DNA from: Verrucomicrobiota bacterium
GTDB lineage: Bacteria; Verrucomicrobiota; Verrucomicrobiia; Chthoniobacterales; UBA10450
Length of the DNA: 7,889 nt
Direction: 5' to 3'
Assembly (NCBI GenBank): GCA_003219225.1
Contig: QHPZ01000094.1
Location: 1-7,889, forward strand
The position numbers and the translations under genes were made by a program. A model generated the notes under the pieces. It saw only the letters and a list, made by a program, of their open reading frames with translations, searched no databases and was not told the origin of the DNA. How positions within the stretch are numbered: the first letter of the stretch is position 1; each line of letters starts with the position of its first letter. Below are positions 1 to 6,627 of the stretch, in pieces.

Positions 1-101
1 GCGCCGGTATCGAAAAGTGCGATCCCCTCATCGATTGGGAGGGCGGTTGCGGCAATAATGCCGGGCCGGCCGAGCTGGCGGGTATCGAGGATGTGGAGCA
101 T
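1..101 (-). CDS. MBL-fold metallo-hydrolase, N-terminal fragment (partial)
   Basis: Reading from an ATG at 101-99 down to the window edge gives 33 codons beginning MLHILDTRQLGRPGIIAA and ending GIALFDTG. A short first strand, a turn and then a second strand ending in (L/I)FDTG is how metallo-beta-lactamase-fold hydrolases usually begin; the zinc-binding HxHxDH motif would lie beyond the window. Only the first two beta strands are visible, so the substrate cannot be inferred. There is no strong Shine-Dalgarno upstream; the stretch GAAGAA lies about 12 nt before the ATG. The gene is divergent from the small exported protein at 216, so 102-215 should hold both promoters. Family assignment is by pattern only. 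Confidence 0.6.
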   Translation of the reverse strand, partial: MLHILDTRQLGRPGIIAATALPIDEGIALFDTG

Positions 102-215
102 ATCGGTTATCGGTTCTTCGTTATCAGTGAATGGTGATTGGGGAGAAGTGAGAAATTGGATCGCGGCGCGCGCGGGCGTGGATTGGAATGCGATCCACTA
201 AAGACACGCAATGCA

Positions 216-695
216 ATGAAGGTGCGCACATTTTTTCTTTATCTGATTTTTGTGGCCGCGCAGGCGTTTGCGACGGACTTCCAGACGCTCGACGGAACCA
301 AATACAAGGACGTGATGGTGAAGCGGGTTGAGGCGGACGGAATTGTCGTCGTGACAGACGTCGGGGTGGAGAAGATTTATTTCAACGAATTGCCGAAGGA
401 GATCCAGGAGCGTTATCGCGCTCAGGTGACAGGAACACCGGCCGAACAAATTTCGACCGTAGTGACTACGCGAGTCGCGCAGTCCACGCCCACGCCAACA
501 CCGCCGGTGATGCCGCTGCACACTTACGAGTTGAAACAAGATTATGCGATTGGCGGCGACACCGGTGCAGTGGCCAAGCGGCTGGCAAAAGGACAGCGCT
601 ACCGTGGTCGAGATGTTCCTGACGGGATCCAGCTTGAGGTCGACGGGAAAATGTACACCGTGCCGCGCGATATTTTGTCGGCAGCGAAGGATTAG
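216..695 (+). CDS. small exported protein of unknown function
   Basis: The predicted protein is 159 residues. An upstream TTG in the same frame (138) would add 26 residues rich in charge and glycine. The ATG at 216 is preferred because it opens directly on a signal peptide (MKVRTFFLYLIFVAAQAFA, cleavage expected after Ala19). The first mature domain, residues 20-67, contains DGTKYKDV and ends IYFNELPKEIQERY. This layout (a residue-modification-like 'DG...Y.dv.V..v..dgi.v' strand pattern ending in L-P-x-x-x-Q) is common in small secreted Verrucomicrobia proteins. A Thr/Pro linker follows (about residues 75-98), then a second small beta-rich, SH3-like-looking domain (about 100-159, ending VDGKMYTVPRDILSAAKD). 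No catalytic motif is visible. The role is unknown; a periplasmic or cell-envelope location follows from the signal peptide. Confidence 0.75.
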   Translation: MKVRTFFLYLIFVAAQAFATDFQTLDGTKYKDVMVKRVEADGIVVVTDVGVEKIYFNELPKEIQERYRAQVTGTPAEQISTVVTTRVAQSTPTPTPPVMPLHTYELKQDYAIGGDTGAVAKRLAKGQRYRGRDVPDGIQLEVDGKMYTVPRDILSAAKD

Positions 696-696
696 G

Positions 697-716
697 CGTC
701 GCGCGGTAGCGCGACG
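697..716 (+). terminator. GC hairpin after the exported-protein gene, possible terminator
   Basis: A perfect 8-bp stem, CGTCGCGC / GCGCGACG, closes a GGTA tetraloop and begins 1 nt after the TAG stop of the gene at 216-695. The downstream sequence (GGTTATCGG) has no U-run, so it is a weak candidate for intrinsic termination. It could instead protect the mRNA 3' end or simply be a GC-rich inverted repeat. Confidence 0.35.
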
Positions 717-780
717 GGTTATCGGTTCCCGTCGCTCGCTCATTGACTTTGCCGGCGCGGCTGTTTAAAACGCGCAGATC

Positions 781-1680
781 ATGGCGGCGATGATCCACAT
801 CAGTCGCGGTGCAAGCACGCTCGGCGTTTTTTCCGAAGAAGAAGTGCGCGACGGGCTGCGCTCCGGCCGGTTCGTCCCGGGCGATCTCGGCTGGAGCGAA
901 GGCATGACCAATTGGCAGCCACTCTCGCAATTCGCCGAGTTCAGAGAAACTGGTCCGGCTGCACCGACGCCACCGCCATCTCCGCCGCCGGTAACATCGA
1001 CAATTACTCCCGCGCCCGCTGTGGCCGGGGCGGCAATGCCGGTGCCGCGCAGCGGACTGGCCTGGGACGCGCGGCGGGCGAAAGGATTTTTCAGCGCGTT
1101 CATCGAAACCCTGCAAATGGTTCTGAGCCGGCCGACCGAGGCCTTCACGATCATGCGGCGCGAAGGCGGCCTGGGCGAGCCGCTGCTTTACGCGATGATC
1201 GGCGGCACCTTCGGCGCGATGTTCGATTTCCTTTATCGCTTTGCGTTTCGCAGCTTGATTTTTTTCCCGACGAGGCATGGCCCGTTTGACCAGTTGCTGA
1301 GCGGTTTCGGCGCGATTGCGGGGGTAATTTTGGCCCCGCTGGGCGTGCTGATCATCATCTTTATTGTTGCCGCCATTTTGCACGTTTGCTTGATGGTCGT
1401 GGGCGGAGCTAATCAGACGTTCGAAACTACTTACCGCGTCGTTTGCTTTACGATTGGCTCGGTCAATCCATTGCTGGTGATTCCACTTTGTGGCGGGCTG
1501 ATCGTTTTTGTGTGGGGCATCGCGCTCTACATTATCGGGCTGGCGCGGGCACACGAGACAGATACCGGCCGCACTGCGCTGGCGGTGTTCCTGCCGCTGA
1601 TCGTTTGTTGCGGCGGGTTGATCGCGCTTGGCATCATGCTCGGCGGGCTCGGCGCGCTCATGCAGCACACGAGCGGATGA
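781..1680 (+). CDS. GYF_2 domain plus Yip1-type membrane protein
   Basis: 299 residues. The N-terminus (about residues 4-58) has the GYF_2 (DUF4339) pattern: IHISRG, then G.FSEEEVRDGL, then LGWSEGMTNWQPLSQF, the last being the hallmark 'W..GM.dW.pl'. A Pro/Ala-rich linker follows (about 60-85). The rest (about 95-299) is a Yip1-like membrane domain: an amphipathic start (FFSAFIETLQMVLSRPTEAF), then hydrophobic segments around 135-155, 178-208, 232-258 and 268-292. GYF_2 domains are thought to bind peptides or partner proteins on the cytoplasmic side; bacterial Yip1-domain proteins have no settled role. The start may be ATG 781 or ATG 790, and neither has a clear ribosome site. It heads a same-strand run with the DUF2752 gene (3-nt gap) and comEC, so it is probably co-transcribed with them. 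Confidence 0.85.
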   Translation: MAAMIHISRGASTLGVFSEEEVRDGLRSGRFVPGDLGWSEGMTNWQPLSQFAEFRETGPAAPTPPPSPPPVTSTITPAPAVAGAAMPVPRSGLAWDARRAKGFFSAFIETLQMVLSRPTEAFTIMRREGGLGEPLLYAMIGGTFGAMFDFLYRFAFRSLIFFPTRHGPFDQLLSGFGAIAGVILAPLGVLIIIFIVAAILHVCLMVVGGANQTFETTYRVVCFTIGSVNPLLVIPLCGGLIVFVWGIALYIIGLARAHETDTGRTALAVFLPLIVCCGGLIALGIMLGGLGALMQHTSG

Positions 1681-1683
1681 GCG

Positions 1684-2109
1684 ATGCAAGTGACGCGTCG
1701 CGCGCTTCGACCGGGTGAAGTTGATCACGAACTGATTTGGCTGAGCGTGTCGCTCGGCTCACTCGCATTCGCGGTCGCATGGTTCGCGCTCGGTCTGCCC
1801 TGGCCGGATTGTTGGTTCCACGATCTCACCGGCCTCCCCTGTGTAACCTGCGGCGCCACGCGAGCGACGATCGAATTTTCCCACGCCCATTTCGTCGCCG
1901 CGATCAAATGGAACCCGCTCGTATTTGTGTTCCTTTGCGCGCTCACCGCCTACGACGTTTACGCATTCGCCGTGCTCGCAACGCGCGCGCCGCGTTTACG
2001 GTTCATGTTGGTGTCTGCGTTTGCCAGGAAATATGCGCGCCTCTTCGTGATCGCGGCGCTCGCGCTCAACTGGATTTATCTCCTCAGCCATCGGCAGGCG
2101 TTCGCCTGA
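1684..2109 (+). CDS. DUF2752 family membrane protein
   Basis: 141 residues. The diagnostic DUF2752 elements are all present: a first membrane segment (about 18-38), then the cysteine motif LPCVTCGATRA (52-61), which fits the family's C-P-x-C-G-x-T-R type signature, then NPL (77-79) at the start of the next hydrophobic segment (78-98), and a last segment near 117-135 ending NWIYLL. The paired Cys53/Cys56 could be redox-active or bind metal, but no function is established for the family. It starts 3 nt after the upstream stop codon and ends 7 nt before the comEC GTG, so translation is probably coupled. A purine-rich GGATGAG just ahead of the ATG may act as ribosome site. Confidence 0.85.
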   Translation: MQVTRRALRPGEVDHELIWLSVSLGSLAFAVAWFALGLPWPDCWFHDLTGLPCVTCGATRATIEFSHAHFVAAIKWNPLVFVFLCALTAYDVYAFAVLATRAPRLRFMLVSAFARKYARLFVIAALALNWIYLLSHRQAFA

Positions 2110-2116
2110 AATTCCC

Positions 2117-4189
2117 GTGCTGCCGCGTCAGCCGTTTCTCGGGCTCGCGCTGGCCGCGGGAAGCGGGATCCTTCTCGCGGATTTCTTCCCCGTTCCGACC
2201 GCTGCCTGGCCGCTCATTGGTTTTGGATTCTTGCTCTCCGCGCTGGCAGCGTGCCGATGGCCGCATCTGATCTCAACATACGCGGTAGTAGCGTTCGGTT
2301 TTTTCCTGCTGCATGCGTTCCAAATCGAAGAGACGCCGGGCAAACATTTGGCCGTCCGGCTCGGCGAGCGCATGCGCCCGCTTACTGCTATCGGCGCGGT
2401 AGTGAGCGAGCCGAAGGTCGCGCCAAACGAGTTTGCGACGTTCTTGTTCAAGCTCAAATCGCTCGAGCTAGAAGGCAGAACGGAATCGACAAGCGCGACG
2501 TGGCTGGTGCGCTGGCGCGGCGCGCCCGAATTTGGCGATGAATTGAAGTTATTCGGAATCGCCGAACCGATTGCGCCGCCGCGTAATCCCGGCGAATTCG
2601 ACATGCGCTCCTATCTCGCCCGGCAGGATGTAAGACGCGAGTTGTTCGTGCGTTATTCCGAGGATGGCGTGCTGCTGCGCCACGGCGGCGGCAATCCAAT
2701 ATTGCGCGCGGCGCAGCGTTCGCGCGCGTGGATGCAGCGCGCGATCTGTCGCGGCCTCGATGATGCGCCCGATGTGCAAACATTCTTGAGCGGGATCGTG
2801 CTGGGTCTGCGCCATCAAACACCGGAAGACATCGAGGAGCCGTTCCAGCAAACCGGCACGTTGCATCTGTTCGCGGTCGCCGGTCTGCACGTCGGCATTG
2901 TCGCGCGGCTGTTGTGGATGCTCGGAGTGGTCGCGCAATTACCGAGAAAATGGGCAACCGCCCTGATCATTCCGCTGGTGCTCTTCTACGCGGCGGTCAC
3001 TGGCTTGCACGTCTCAAGTGTGCGCGCGGCAGTGATGAGCTCGGTGCTGATGGGCGCGTTCTTTTTCGAACGCAGGCCGTTTGTTCTTAACAGCCTGGCG
3101 GCCGCGGCTTTCTTCATCCTCAGCTGGGACACGAACCAATTGTTTTCTACCGGGTTCCAACTTTCCTTCGCCGTCGTCGGCGCAATCGTGTTGCTGGCGG
3201 ACCTGCCGTTTGATTTTTTGCGGCGCATCACTGCGCCCGATGCATTTTTGCCGCCGGCATTAGTGCGCGGCCCGCGTTATTGGCTGCACGTTGTGGTCGA
3301 CTGGATTTCCCGCGGCGCTTCTGTGTCGTTCGCGGCGTTCATCGGATCATTGCCGCTGATCTGGTGGTATTTTTACCTCTTCACACCCGTCTCGTTGGTG
3401 GCGAATCTGGTGGTCGTGCCGATCGCATTTTTCGTTCTGGCCATCGCGTTGTTGTCGATCTTGTCCGCGGTTTTTCTGCCGTGGTTGTCAGTTATTTTCA
3501 ATAACGCCAACTGGTGTCTCGCGCGGATTGTTATCGGGTGCGTGCACTTCTTTGCGCAGCTTCCCGGCGGCCATTACTACGTCGCACATCCACACTGTGT
3601 CGGCACGGGCGCGGCTGTCCACTTGCGCACCGGCGGCGGTGACTGGCTGCTCGATTGCGGAAACGAACGCGATTACGAGCGGGTGCTGCGCGCGTATCTC
3701 CACGCCGCCGGAGTGAACCGGCTCGATGGTGTGCTTCTCAGCCACGGCGATTCCCTGCATATCGGTGGCGCAGCGGCGCTGCTCGAAGAGTTCCCGCGGT
3801 TGCGTTTGATCGACAATCCCGCGCCGGATCGCTCGACCGTCCATCAGCGGCTGCGCGCCGTTTGCGAGCAACGGCGAATCCGAATCGATTCGCCAGTTGC
3901 CGGCGAGAGTCTTTCGTTTACGCGGGAGATCATCGGCAAATGTCTTCATCCGCCGGCCGGCTTTGTCTCACCCAGCACGGATGATCAAGCTTCTGTGCTG
4001 CAGATCACCGTCGCAGAATCGGCCAAGGTTCTCTACGTGTCCGATAGCGGCTACCTGACCGAAAATGCGTTGCTCGCGTCGGGCGAAAATTTACGCAGCG
4101 ACATTTTGAATCGCGACCTCGCGCGATTTTCCGCAGCACGAGCGAATCAGCGAGGAATGGGCCGAGCGTGTTCAGGCGCGCGCGATTAA
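2117..4189 (+). CDS. comEC: ComEC/Rec2-type DNA-uptake channel with a frame-shifted C-terminus
   Basis: 690 residues from a GTG start. ComEC is the inner-membrane channel that moves single-stranded DNA into the cytoplasm during natural transformation. Visible regions: two N-terminal membrane segments (about 5-65); a soluble N-terminal domain (about 70-190, DUF4131-like, with APPRNPGEFDMRSYLARQDV); the membrane Competence domain (about 225-480) carrying the hallmark FAVAGLHVGIV (G256-G260); and a C-terminal metallo-beta-lactamase-like domain with LLDCGN (511-516), the HxDxxH motif SHGDSLHIGG (H543, D545, H548) and a later Asp in VSDSGYLTE (D643). Reading is normal up to SDIL (661-664). The next 26 residues (665-690) look unlike the family, and the expected HH-type metal-binding segment is absent. 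The natural tail is found in another frame (see 4110-4298). The MBL-like domain is therefore probably non-functional, or the assembly is wrong here. Confidence 0.85.
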   Translation: MLPRQPFLGLALAAGSGILLADFFPVPTAAWPLIGFGFLLSALAACRWPHLISTYAVVAFGFFLLHAFQIEETPGKHLAVRLGERMRPLTAIGAVVSEPKVAPNEFATFLFKLKSLELEGRTESTSATWLVRWRGAPEFGDELKLFGIAEPIAPPRNPGEFDMRSYLARQDVRRELFVRYSEDGVLLRHGGGNPILRAAQRSRAWMQRAICRGLDDAPDVQTFLSGIVLGLRHQTPEDIEEPFQQTGTLHLFAVAGLHVGIVARLLWMLGVVAQLPRKWATALIIPLVLFYAAVTGLHVSSVRAAVMSSVLMGAFFFERRPFVLNSLAAAAFFILSWDTNQLFSTGFQLSFAVVGAIVLLADLPFDFLRRITAPDAFLPPALVRGPRYWLHVVVDWISRGASVSFAAFIGSLPLIWWYFYLFTPVSLVANLVVVPIAFFVLAIALLSILSAVFLPWLSVIFNNANWCLARIVIGCVHFFAQLPGGHYYVAHPHCVGTGAAVHLRTGGGDWLLDCGNERDYERVLRAYLHAAGVNRLDGVLLSHGDSLHIGGAAALLEEFPRLRLIDNPAPDRSTVHQRLRAVCEQRRIRIDSPVAGESLSFTREIIGKCLHPPAGFVSPSTDDQASVLQITVAESAKVLYVSDSGYLTENALLASGENLRSDILNRDLARFSAARANQRGMGRACSGARD

Positions 4190-4298
4190 ATTGTTCCGAC
4201 AGGATGAGACCGGCGCGGTCGAGTTGCGCTTTCGCCCGCACGATTGGGAAGCGCGCGCCTACGTTACCGGGGAAACTTTCCGCAGTGCGACCCGTTAA
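4110..4298 (+). pseudogene. comEC: out-of-frame C-terminal tail of comEC
   Basis: In the frame offset from the comEC reading frame, 62 residues read IATSRDFPQHERISEEWA..., then ...RAIKLFRQDETGAVELRF..., and end FRSATR with TAA at 4296-4298. This looks like the normal end of a ComEC MBL-like domain: a strand ending in an 'S-r-d-f-P' turn, a helix, then 'l.rt.etGAV.lrf....W'. The frame closes with a TGA at 4107-4109, exactly where the intact comEC frame reads SDIL, so the junction is near 4107-4112. The codon phase requires loss of 3n+2 bases (or gain of 3n+1). Family architecture suggests about 25-30 residues are missing, including the HH motif. It overlaps the 3' end of trmB by 4 bases. Confidence 0.65.
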
Positions 4299-4882
4299 AT
4301 CGGCGCGCCCTGGGCGCGAAATCTTTTTTCAAACTTGGTCGGAGGAAGAACCTGCCCTGAGCGAGAATCGAATGGGTCGACATCGTCAGGATTGCCAATC
4401 TCGAAGCGCAGGCGCGGGGCCGTCGGGGTGGCGCGCACAAGACGTTCGATGTGCTGGAAATAATCGAGGTAATCGGTAGCGATGTGCAGCACGCCGTCGG
4501 GTTCGAGTGCGCGGTGGATTGAATTGAGAAACTCGGGCGTGACGATGCGGCGCCGGTGATGACGGCGTTTCGGCCAGGGATCGGGAAAGAGCAGATAGAA
4601 AGTTTCGACTGACTCCGGCGGCAGCAGATAACGTACGGCAGAGGAAGTTTCGGCCTGGAGCACGCGGACATTGTCGATCTTGTCGGCTTTGCGGCAGGCC
4701 CTGGCGACACGGCCTCTGAGCCGTTCGATGCCGAGAAAGTTTTTCTCCGGAAATTTCTGCGCGAGCTCGCACAAAAACGAGCCGTCGCCGCAGCCGAGAT
4801 CGACCTGCAACGGCGCGCGGCGTTTGAAGATTTTCTCCGGGTCGAACGCCGCTACACAGGTCTCCGGGACAAGCTCGATCAC
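4295..4882 (-). CDS. trmB: tRNA (guanine-N7-)-methyltransferase
   Basis: 195 residues from GTG 4882. TrmB uses S-adenosylmethionine to make m7G at position 46 in the tRNA variable loop. Seen: SAM-binding motif I VDLGCGDG (27-34); FLGIER (49-54), the acidic end of the next strand; the TrmB signature LFPDPWPKRRHHRRR (98-112); the strand LHIATDYLDYF (about 132-142); and the C-terminal TKFEKRFRAQG (182-192), the family's usual tRNA/SAM-site ending. Only 26 residues precede motif I, about 15 fewer than the roughly 40 expected from recalled TrmB proteins. A GTG with a good ribosome site lies upstream in a different frame (see 4879-4926), so the true N-terminus may be frame-shifted. The gene is convergent with comEC and lies 72 nt downstream of DUF4383. 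Confidence 0.93.
   Translation of the reverse strand: MIELVPETCVAAFDPEKIFKRRAPLQVDLGCGDGSFLCELAQKFPEKNFLGIERLRGRVARACRKADKIDNVRVLQAETSSAVRYLLPPESVETFYLLFPDPWPKRRHHRRRIVTPEFLNSIHRALEPDGVLHIATDYLDYFQHIERLVRATPTAPRLRFEIGNPDDVDPFDSRSGQVLPPTKFEKRFRAQGAPI
4304..4329 (+). terminator. candidate intrinsic terminator for comEC, inside the trmB 3' end
   Basis: Six nt after the comEC-tail stop codon, CGCGCC (4304-4309) pairs with GGCGCG (4313-4318) around a CTG loop, followed by AAATC and six Ts (4324-4329). The U-run is 5 nt away from the stem, which weakens it, but it is the only hairpin-plus-T-run noticed downstream of this operon. It lies within the last codons of trmB on the opposite strand. Confidence 0.4.
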
Positions 4883-4926
4883 GGAGAAAAATGCGCCGGC
4901 GGCGGCGCGGTTTCAATCGCACTCAC
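4879..4926 (-). other. 15-codon leader frame overlapping the trmB start, or its shifted true N-terminus
   Basis: A GTG at 4926-4924 is preceded by GGGGAG (4938-4933) with a 6-nt spacer, a better ribosome site than anything before GTG 4882. It reads VSAIETAPPPAHFSP and stops at TGA 4881-4879, overlapping the trmB GTG as GTGA. The composition (small, Pro/Ala-rich, mild start) looks like the usual disordered N-terminus of a TrmB, which would restore about 40 residues before motif I. One missing base (or two extra) near 4881 would join the frames. The alternative is a genuine leader peptide coupled to trmB by stop-start overlap. Confidence 0.45.
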
Positions 4927-4954
4927 CGCCGGCTCCCCAGGGAATCCGAAAAAG

Positions 4955-5323
4955 CTAGGCGGTTTGTTTGGCCGAGCCGAAGCCGATGCCCAGCATCGCG
5001 ACCGCGAGAACGACGTGTAGCCAGGTGTCGGCAGGATTGTTCGAGATCAGGCCGAGCAACAGCCCGTTTGGCGTCATAAAGCCGAGAATCGCGACGATCG
5101 CGTAAACGACGCCGAAGATCTGGAACCAGAGACGGGCCGCGCCCGCGCCGGACATGGAAGCGAAAAGGAAGATCGCGCCGGAAACGATATGGACGATGCT
5201 GTGCATGGGATTGACCATGAAGATGCCAAGCAGCATGTCGTTAGTCGTGATACCGGGAACGAAGCCGAGAATTCCAACTGCCAGAAAAACAATACCGAAA
5301 AGCATTCCGAGTGTTTTAGCCAT
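4955..5323 (-). CDS. DUF4383 family small membrane protein
   Basis: 122 residues beginning MAKTLGMLFGIVFLAVGILG. The ATG at 5323 is chosen over a longer in-frame extension (to 5383) because AGGAGG lies 5 nt upstream, at 5334-5329. Four hydrophobic segments are visible (about 4-22, 40-58, 64-84, 95-117), joined by short loops. The first loop holds the family-like PGITTNDMLLGIFMVNPMHSIVH, with His residues flanking the second segment; the last loop holds ISNNPADTWLHVVL. This matches DUF4383, whose function is not known. It is divergent from msrA, with 119 nt between the start codons, and is followed by trmB on the same strand. Confidence 0.88.
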   Translation of the reverse strand: MAKTLGMLFGIVFLAVGILGFVPGITTNDMLLGIFMVNPMHSIVHIVSGAIFLFASMSGAGAARLWFQIFGVVYAIVAILGFMTPNGLLLGLISNNPADTWLHVVLAVAMLGIGFGSAKQTA

Positions 5324-5328
5324 TCTGA

Positions 5329-5334
5329 CCTCCT
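5329..5334 (-). promoter_or_regulatory. consensus Shine-Dalgarno of the DUF4383 gene
   Basis: AGGAGG on the minus strand, 5 nt before ATG 5323-5321. This perfect site fixes the start codon and rejects the 20-residue longer reading. Confidence 0.85.
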
Positions 5335-5442
5335 CTTGGTTTGAGCGAGCGAGCGTTATGACAGCCGAACTCTGCACTGGCAAGATAAAACGCCGCGGTT
5401 ATTCACAACGCCGCAGCCGCATCTTTGTCTAAGATCGACAAT

Positions 5443-6048
5443 ATGAAAACGATGCAGGCAGCCCTTCTGCTCATCAGTTTGGCGGGGATGGTCGATCTTG
5501 CTGCGCAAGAGTCGACCCAGACGAGGACGGCCGTCTTCGCCGGCGGTTGTTTCTGGTGCATTCAACCGGCATTCGACAAAGCGCCCGGAGTGATCAAGAC
5601 GGTAGTCGGTTATTGTGGCGGGACCGAGCCGAACCCGACCTATGAGCTGGTTACATCGGAGAAGACGCAGTATCGCGAGTCGCTCGAGGTGACTTACGAT
5701 CCGGCGAAGATTTCCTACGAGCAGTTGCTCGACATCTACTGGAAACTAATCGACCCGACGCAGGCAGACGGCCAGTTCACCGATATCGGGCCGAGCTATC
5801 GCGCGGCCGTTTTTTATTCGAACGAGGAGGAGAAAAAGACGGCCGAAGGGTCGAAAGAAAAACTCGCCCGCTCAGACAAGTTTAAGAAACCGATCGTGAC
5901 GGAGATTCTCCCGACGATGAAATTTTATCCGGCCGAAGCGTACCATCAGAAGTTCTACCAGCAGAACCCGGAGCATTTCGAAGCGTTCGAGGAAGGCTCC
6001 GGGCGGGCCGCGTTCCAGAAGAAGATGTGGAGCGAGACGAAACCGTAA
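5443..6048 (+). CDS. msrA: peptide-methionine (S)-S-oxide reductase, exported
   Basis: 201 residues from ATG 5443. MsrA reduces methionine S-sulfoxide in proteins. The first about 21 residues (MKTMQAALLLISLAGMVDLAA) form a signal peptide, so the enzyme probably acts in the periplasm; an in-frame TTG at 5425 would put charged residues in front of it and is less likely. Catalytic features: GGCFWC with nucleophile Cys36; VGYCGG with Tyr57; the acid Glu79 in QYRESLEVTYDP; Asp114 and Tyr119 in FTDIGPSYR. Variations from the commonest form are CIQPAF instead of C.E..F after the nucleophile, GYCGG instead of GYAGG, and QYRE instead of GHAE. Resolving-cysteine candidates are Cys39 and Cys58. No fused MsrB domain is present. 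No clear ribosome site precedes the ATG. DUF2231 follows 47 nt downstream. Confidence 0.94.
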   Translation: MKTMQAALLLISLAGMVDLAAQESTQTRTAVFAGGCFWCIQPAFDKAPGVIKTVVGYCGGTEPNPTYELVTSEKTQYRESLEVTYDPAKISYEQLLDIYWKLIDPTQADGQFTDIGPSYRAAVFYSNEEEKKTAEGSKEKLARSDKFKKPIVTEILPTMKFYPAEAYHQKFYQQNPEHFEAFEEGSGRAAFQKKMWSETKP

Positions 6049-6082
6049 GTCCGCGCATCGGGTGGAGCGCGAAAGTTCTCTA

Positions 6083-6088
6083 AAGGAG
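6083..6088 (+). promoter_or_regulatory. Shine-Dalgarno of the DUF2231 gene
   Basis: AAGGAG lies 7 nt before ATG 6096 and supports that start. Confidence 0.8.
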
Positions 6089-6095
6089 ACTCGTT

Positions 6096-6617
6096 ATGGC
6101 TGGAAAGATCAATTTTCTCGGGCACCCGGTGCATCCAATGCTGGTCGTGTTTCCGCTCGGGCTGCTGCCGAGCGCGGTGGCGTGCGACATCATTTACCTG
6201 GTGCGGAACAATCCGAACTGGGGGCATGTTTCCTACTGGCTGATCGCGGCCGGCGTGATCAGTGGAGTCGTCGCGGCCGGTTTTGGGTTTGCCGATTGGC
6301 TCGGGCTGCCGAGCGGAACACGGGCGAAACGGCTCGGAATTTGGCACCTGCTGGCGAACGATGGGCTGCTCATATTTTTCGCAGTCAGTTGGTTTCTGCG
6401 CCGGGCGGCTCCGGACCGGCCGAGCACGGTTGCGATTGGACTCGGAATCGTTGGTCTGATTTTCGGTCTATTCGGCGGATGGCTCGGTGGCGAGTTGGTT
6501 TATCGGCTGAGTGTCGGGGTGGATTTCGATGCGCATGTGAATTCGCCGAGCTCGCTTTCAAGCCGGCCGGCCAGCGATAACAAGGAAACGCTGCCGGCGA
6601 GCCAGCGTCAGGGTTAA
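6096..6617 (+). CDS. DUF2231 family membrane protein
   Basis: 173 residues. It begins MAGKINFLGHPVHPMLVVFP, the defining DUF2231 motif GHPxHPxLVxFP, at the start of the first membrane segment (about 15-37). Further segments lie at about 45-68, 86-103 and 110-140; conserved-looking polar residues include FGFADW and the HLLANDG loop. The C-terminal about 30 residues (SPSSLSSRPASDNKETLPAS) are hydrophilic and probably disordered. Function is not established for the family; the paired His in the first motif suggest heme or metal contact, but that is only inference. It lies 47 nt after msrA on the same strand, with its own good ribosome site, so co-transcription is plausible. It ends 10 nt from the convergent PHP remnant. 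Confidence 0.88.
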   Translation: MAGKINFLGHPVHPMLVVFPLGLLPSAVACDIIYLVRNNPNWGHVSYWLIAAGVISGVVAAGFGFADWLGLPSGTRAKRLGIWHLLANDGLLIFFAVSWFLRRAAPDRPSTVAIGLGIVGLIFGLFGGWLGGELVYRLSVGVDFDAHVNSPSSLSSRPASDNKETLPASQRQG

Positions 6618-6627
6618 TCCGATTCGA

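Noticed and set aside
101..116. Tandem TATCGGT and an 11-mer GTTATCGGTTC shared with 718-728
   Set aside because: An 11-base match in 7.9 kb is expected by chance several times; no further copies or spacing pattern were seen, so it is not called a repeat or attachment site.
102..215. Promoter or small RNA in the divergent left-end gap
   Set aside because: No convincing -35/-10 pair, hairpin or tRNA-like fold was visible.
466..1728. Long minus-strand open frame of 420 codons
   Set aside because: Its product is rich in Arg, His, Gln and Ala with no domain pattern, and it lies opposite the convincing exported-protein and GYF_2-Yip1 genes. It is a shadow of high-GC codon bias.
4386..4922. Minus-strand open frame of 178 codons over trmB
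   Set aside because: It is an Arg-rich off-frame reading of trmB; the real frame contains all TrmB motifs.
5324..5442. Promoters in the divergent DUF4383-msrA gap
   Set aside because: The candidate boxes found (TTGGTT with TTATGA) are only 14 nt apart. A threefold GAGC run (5343-5354) was seen, but nothing supports a named site.
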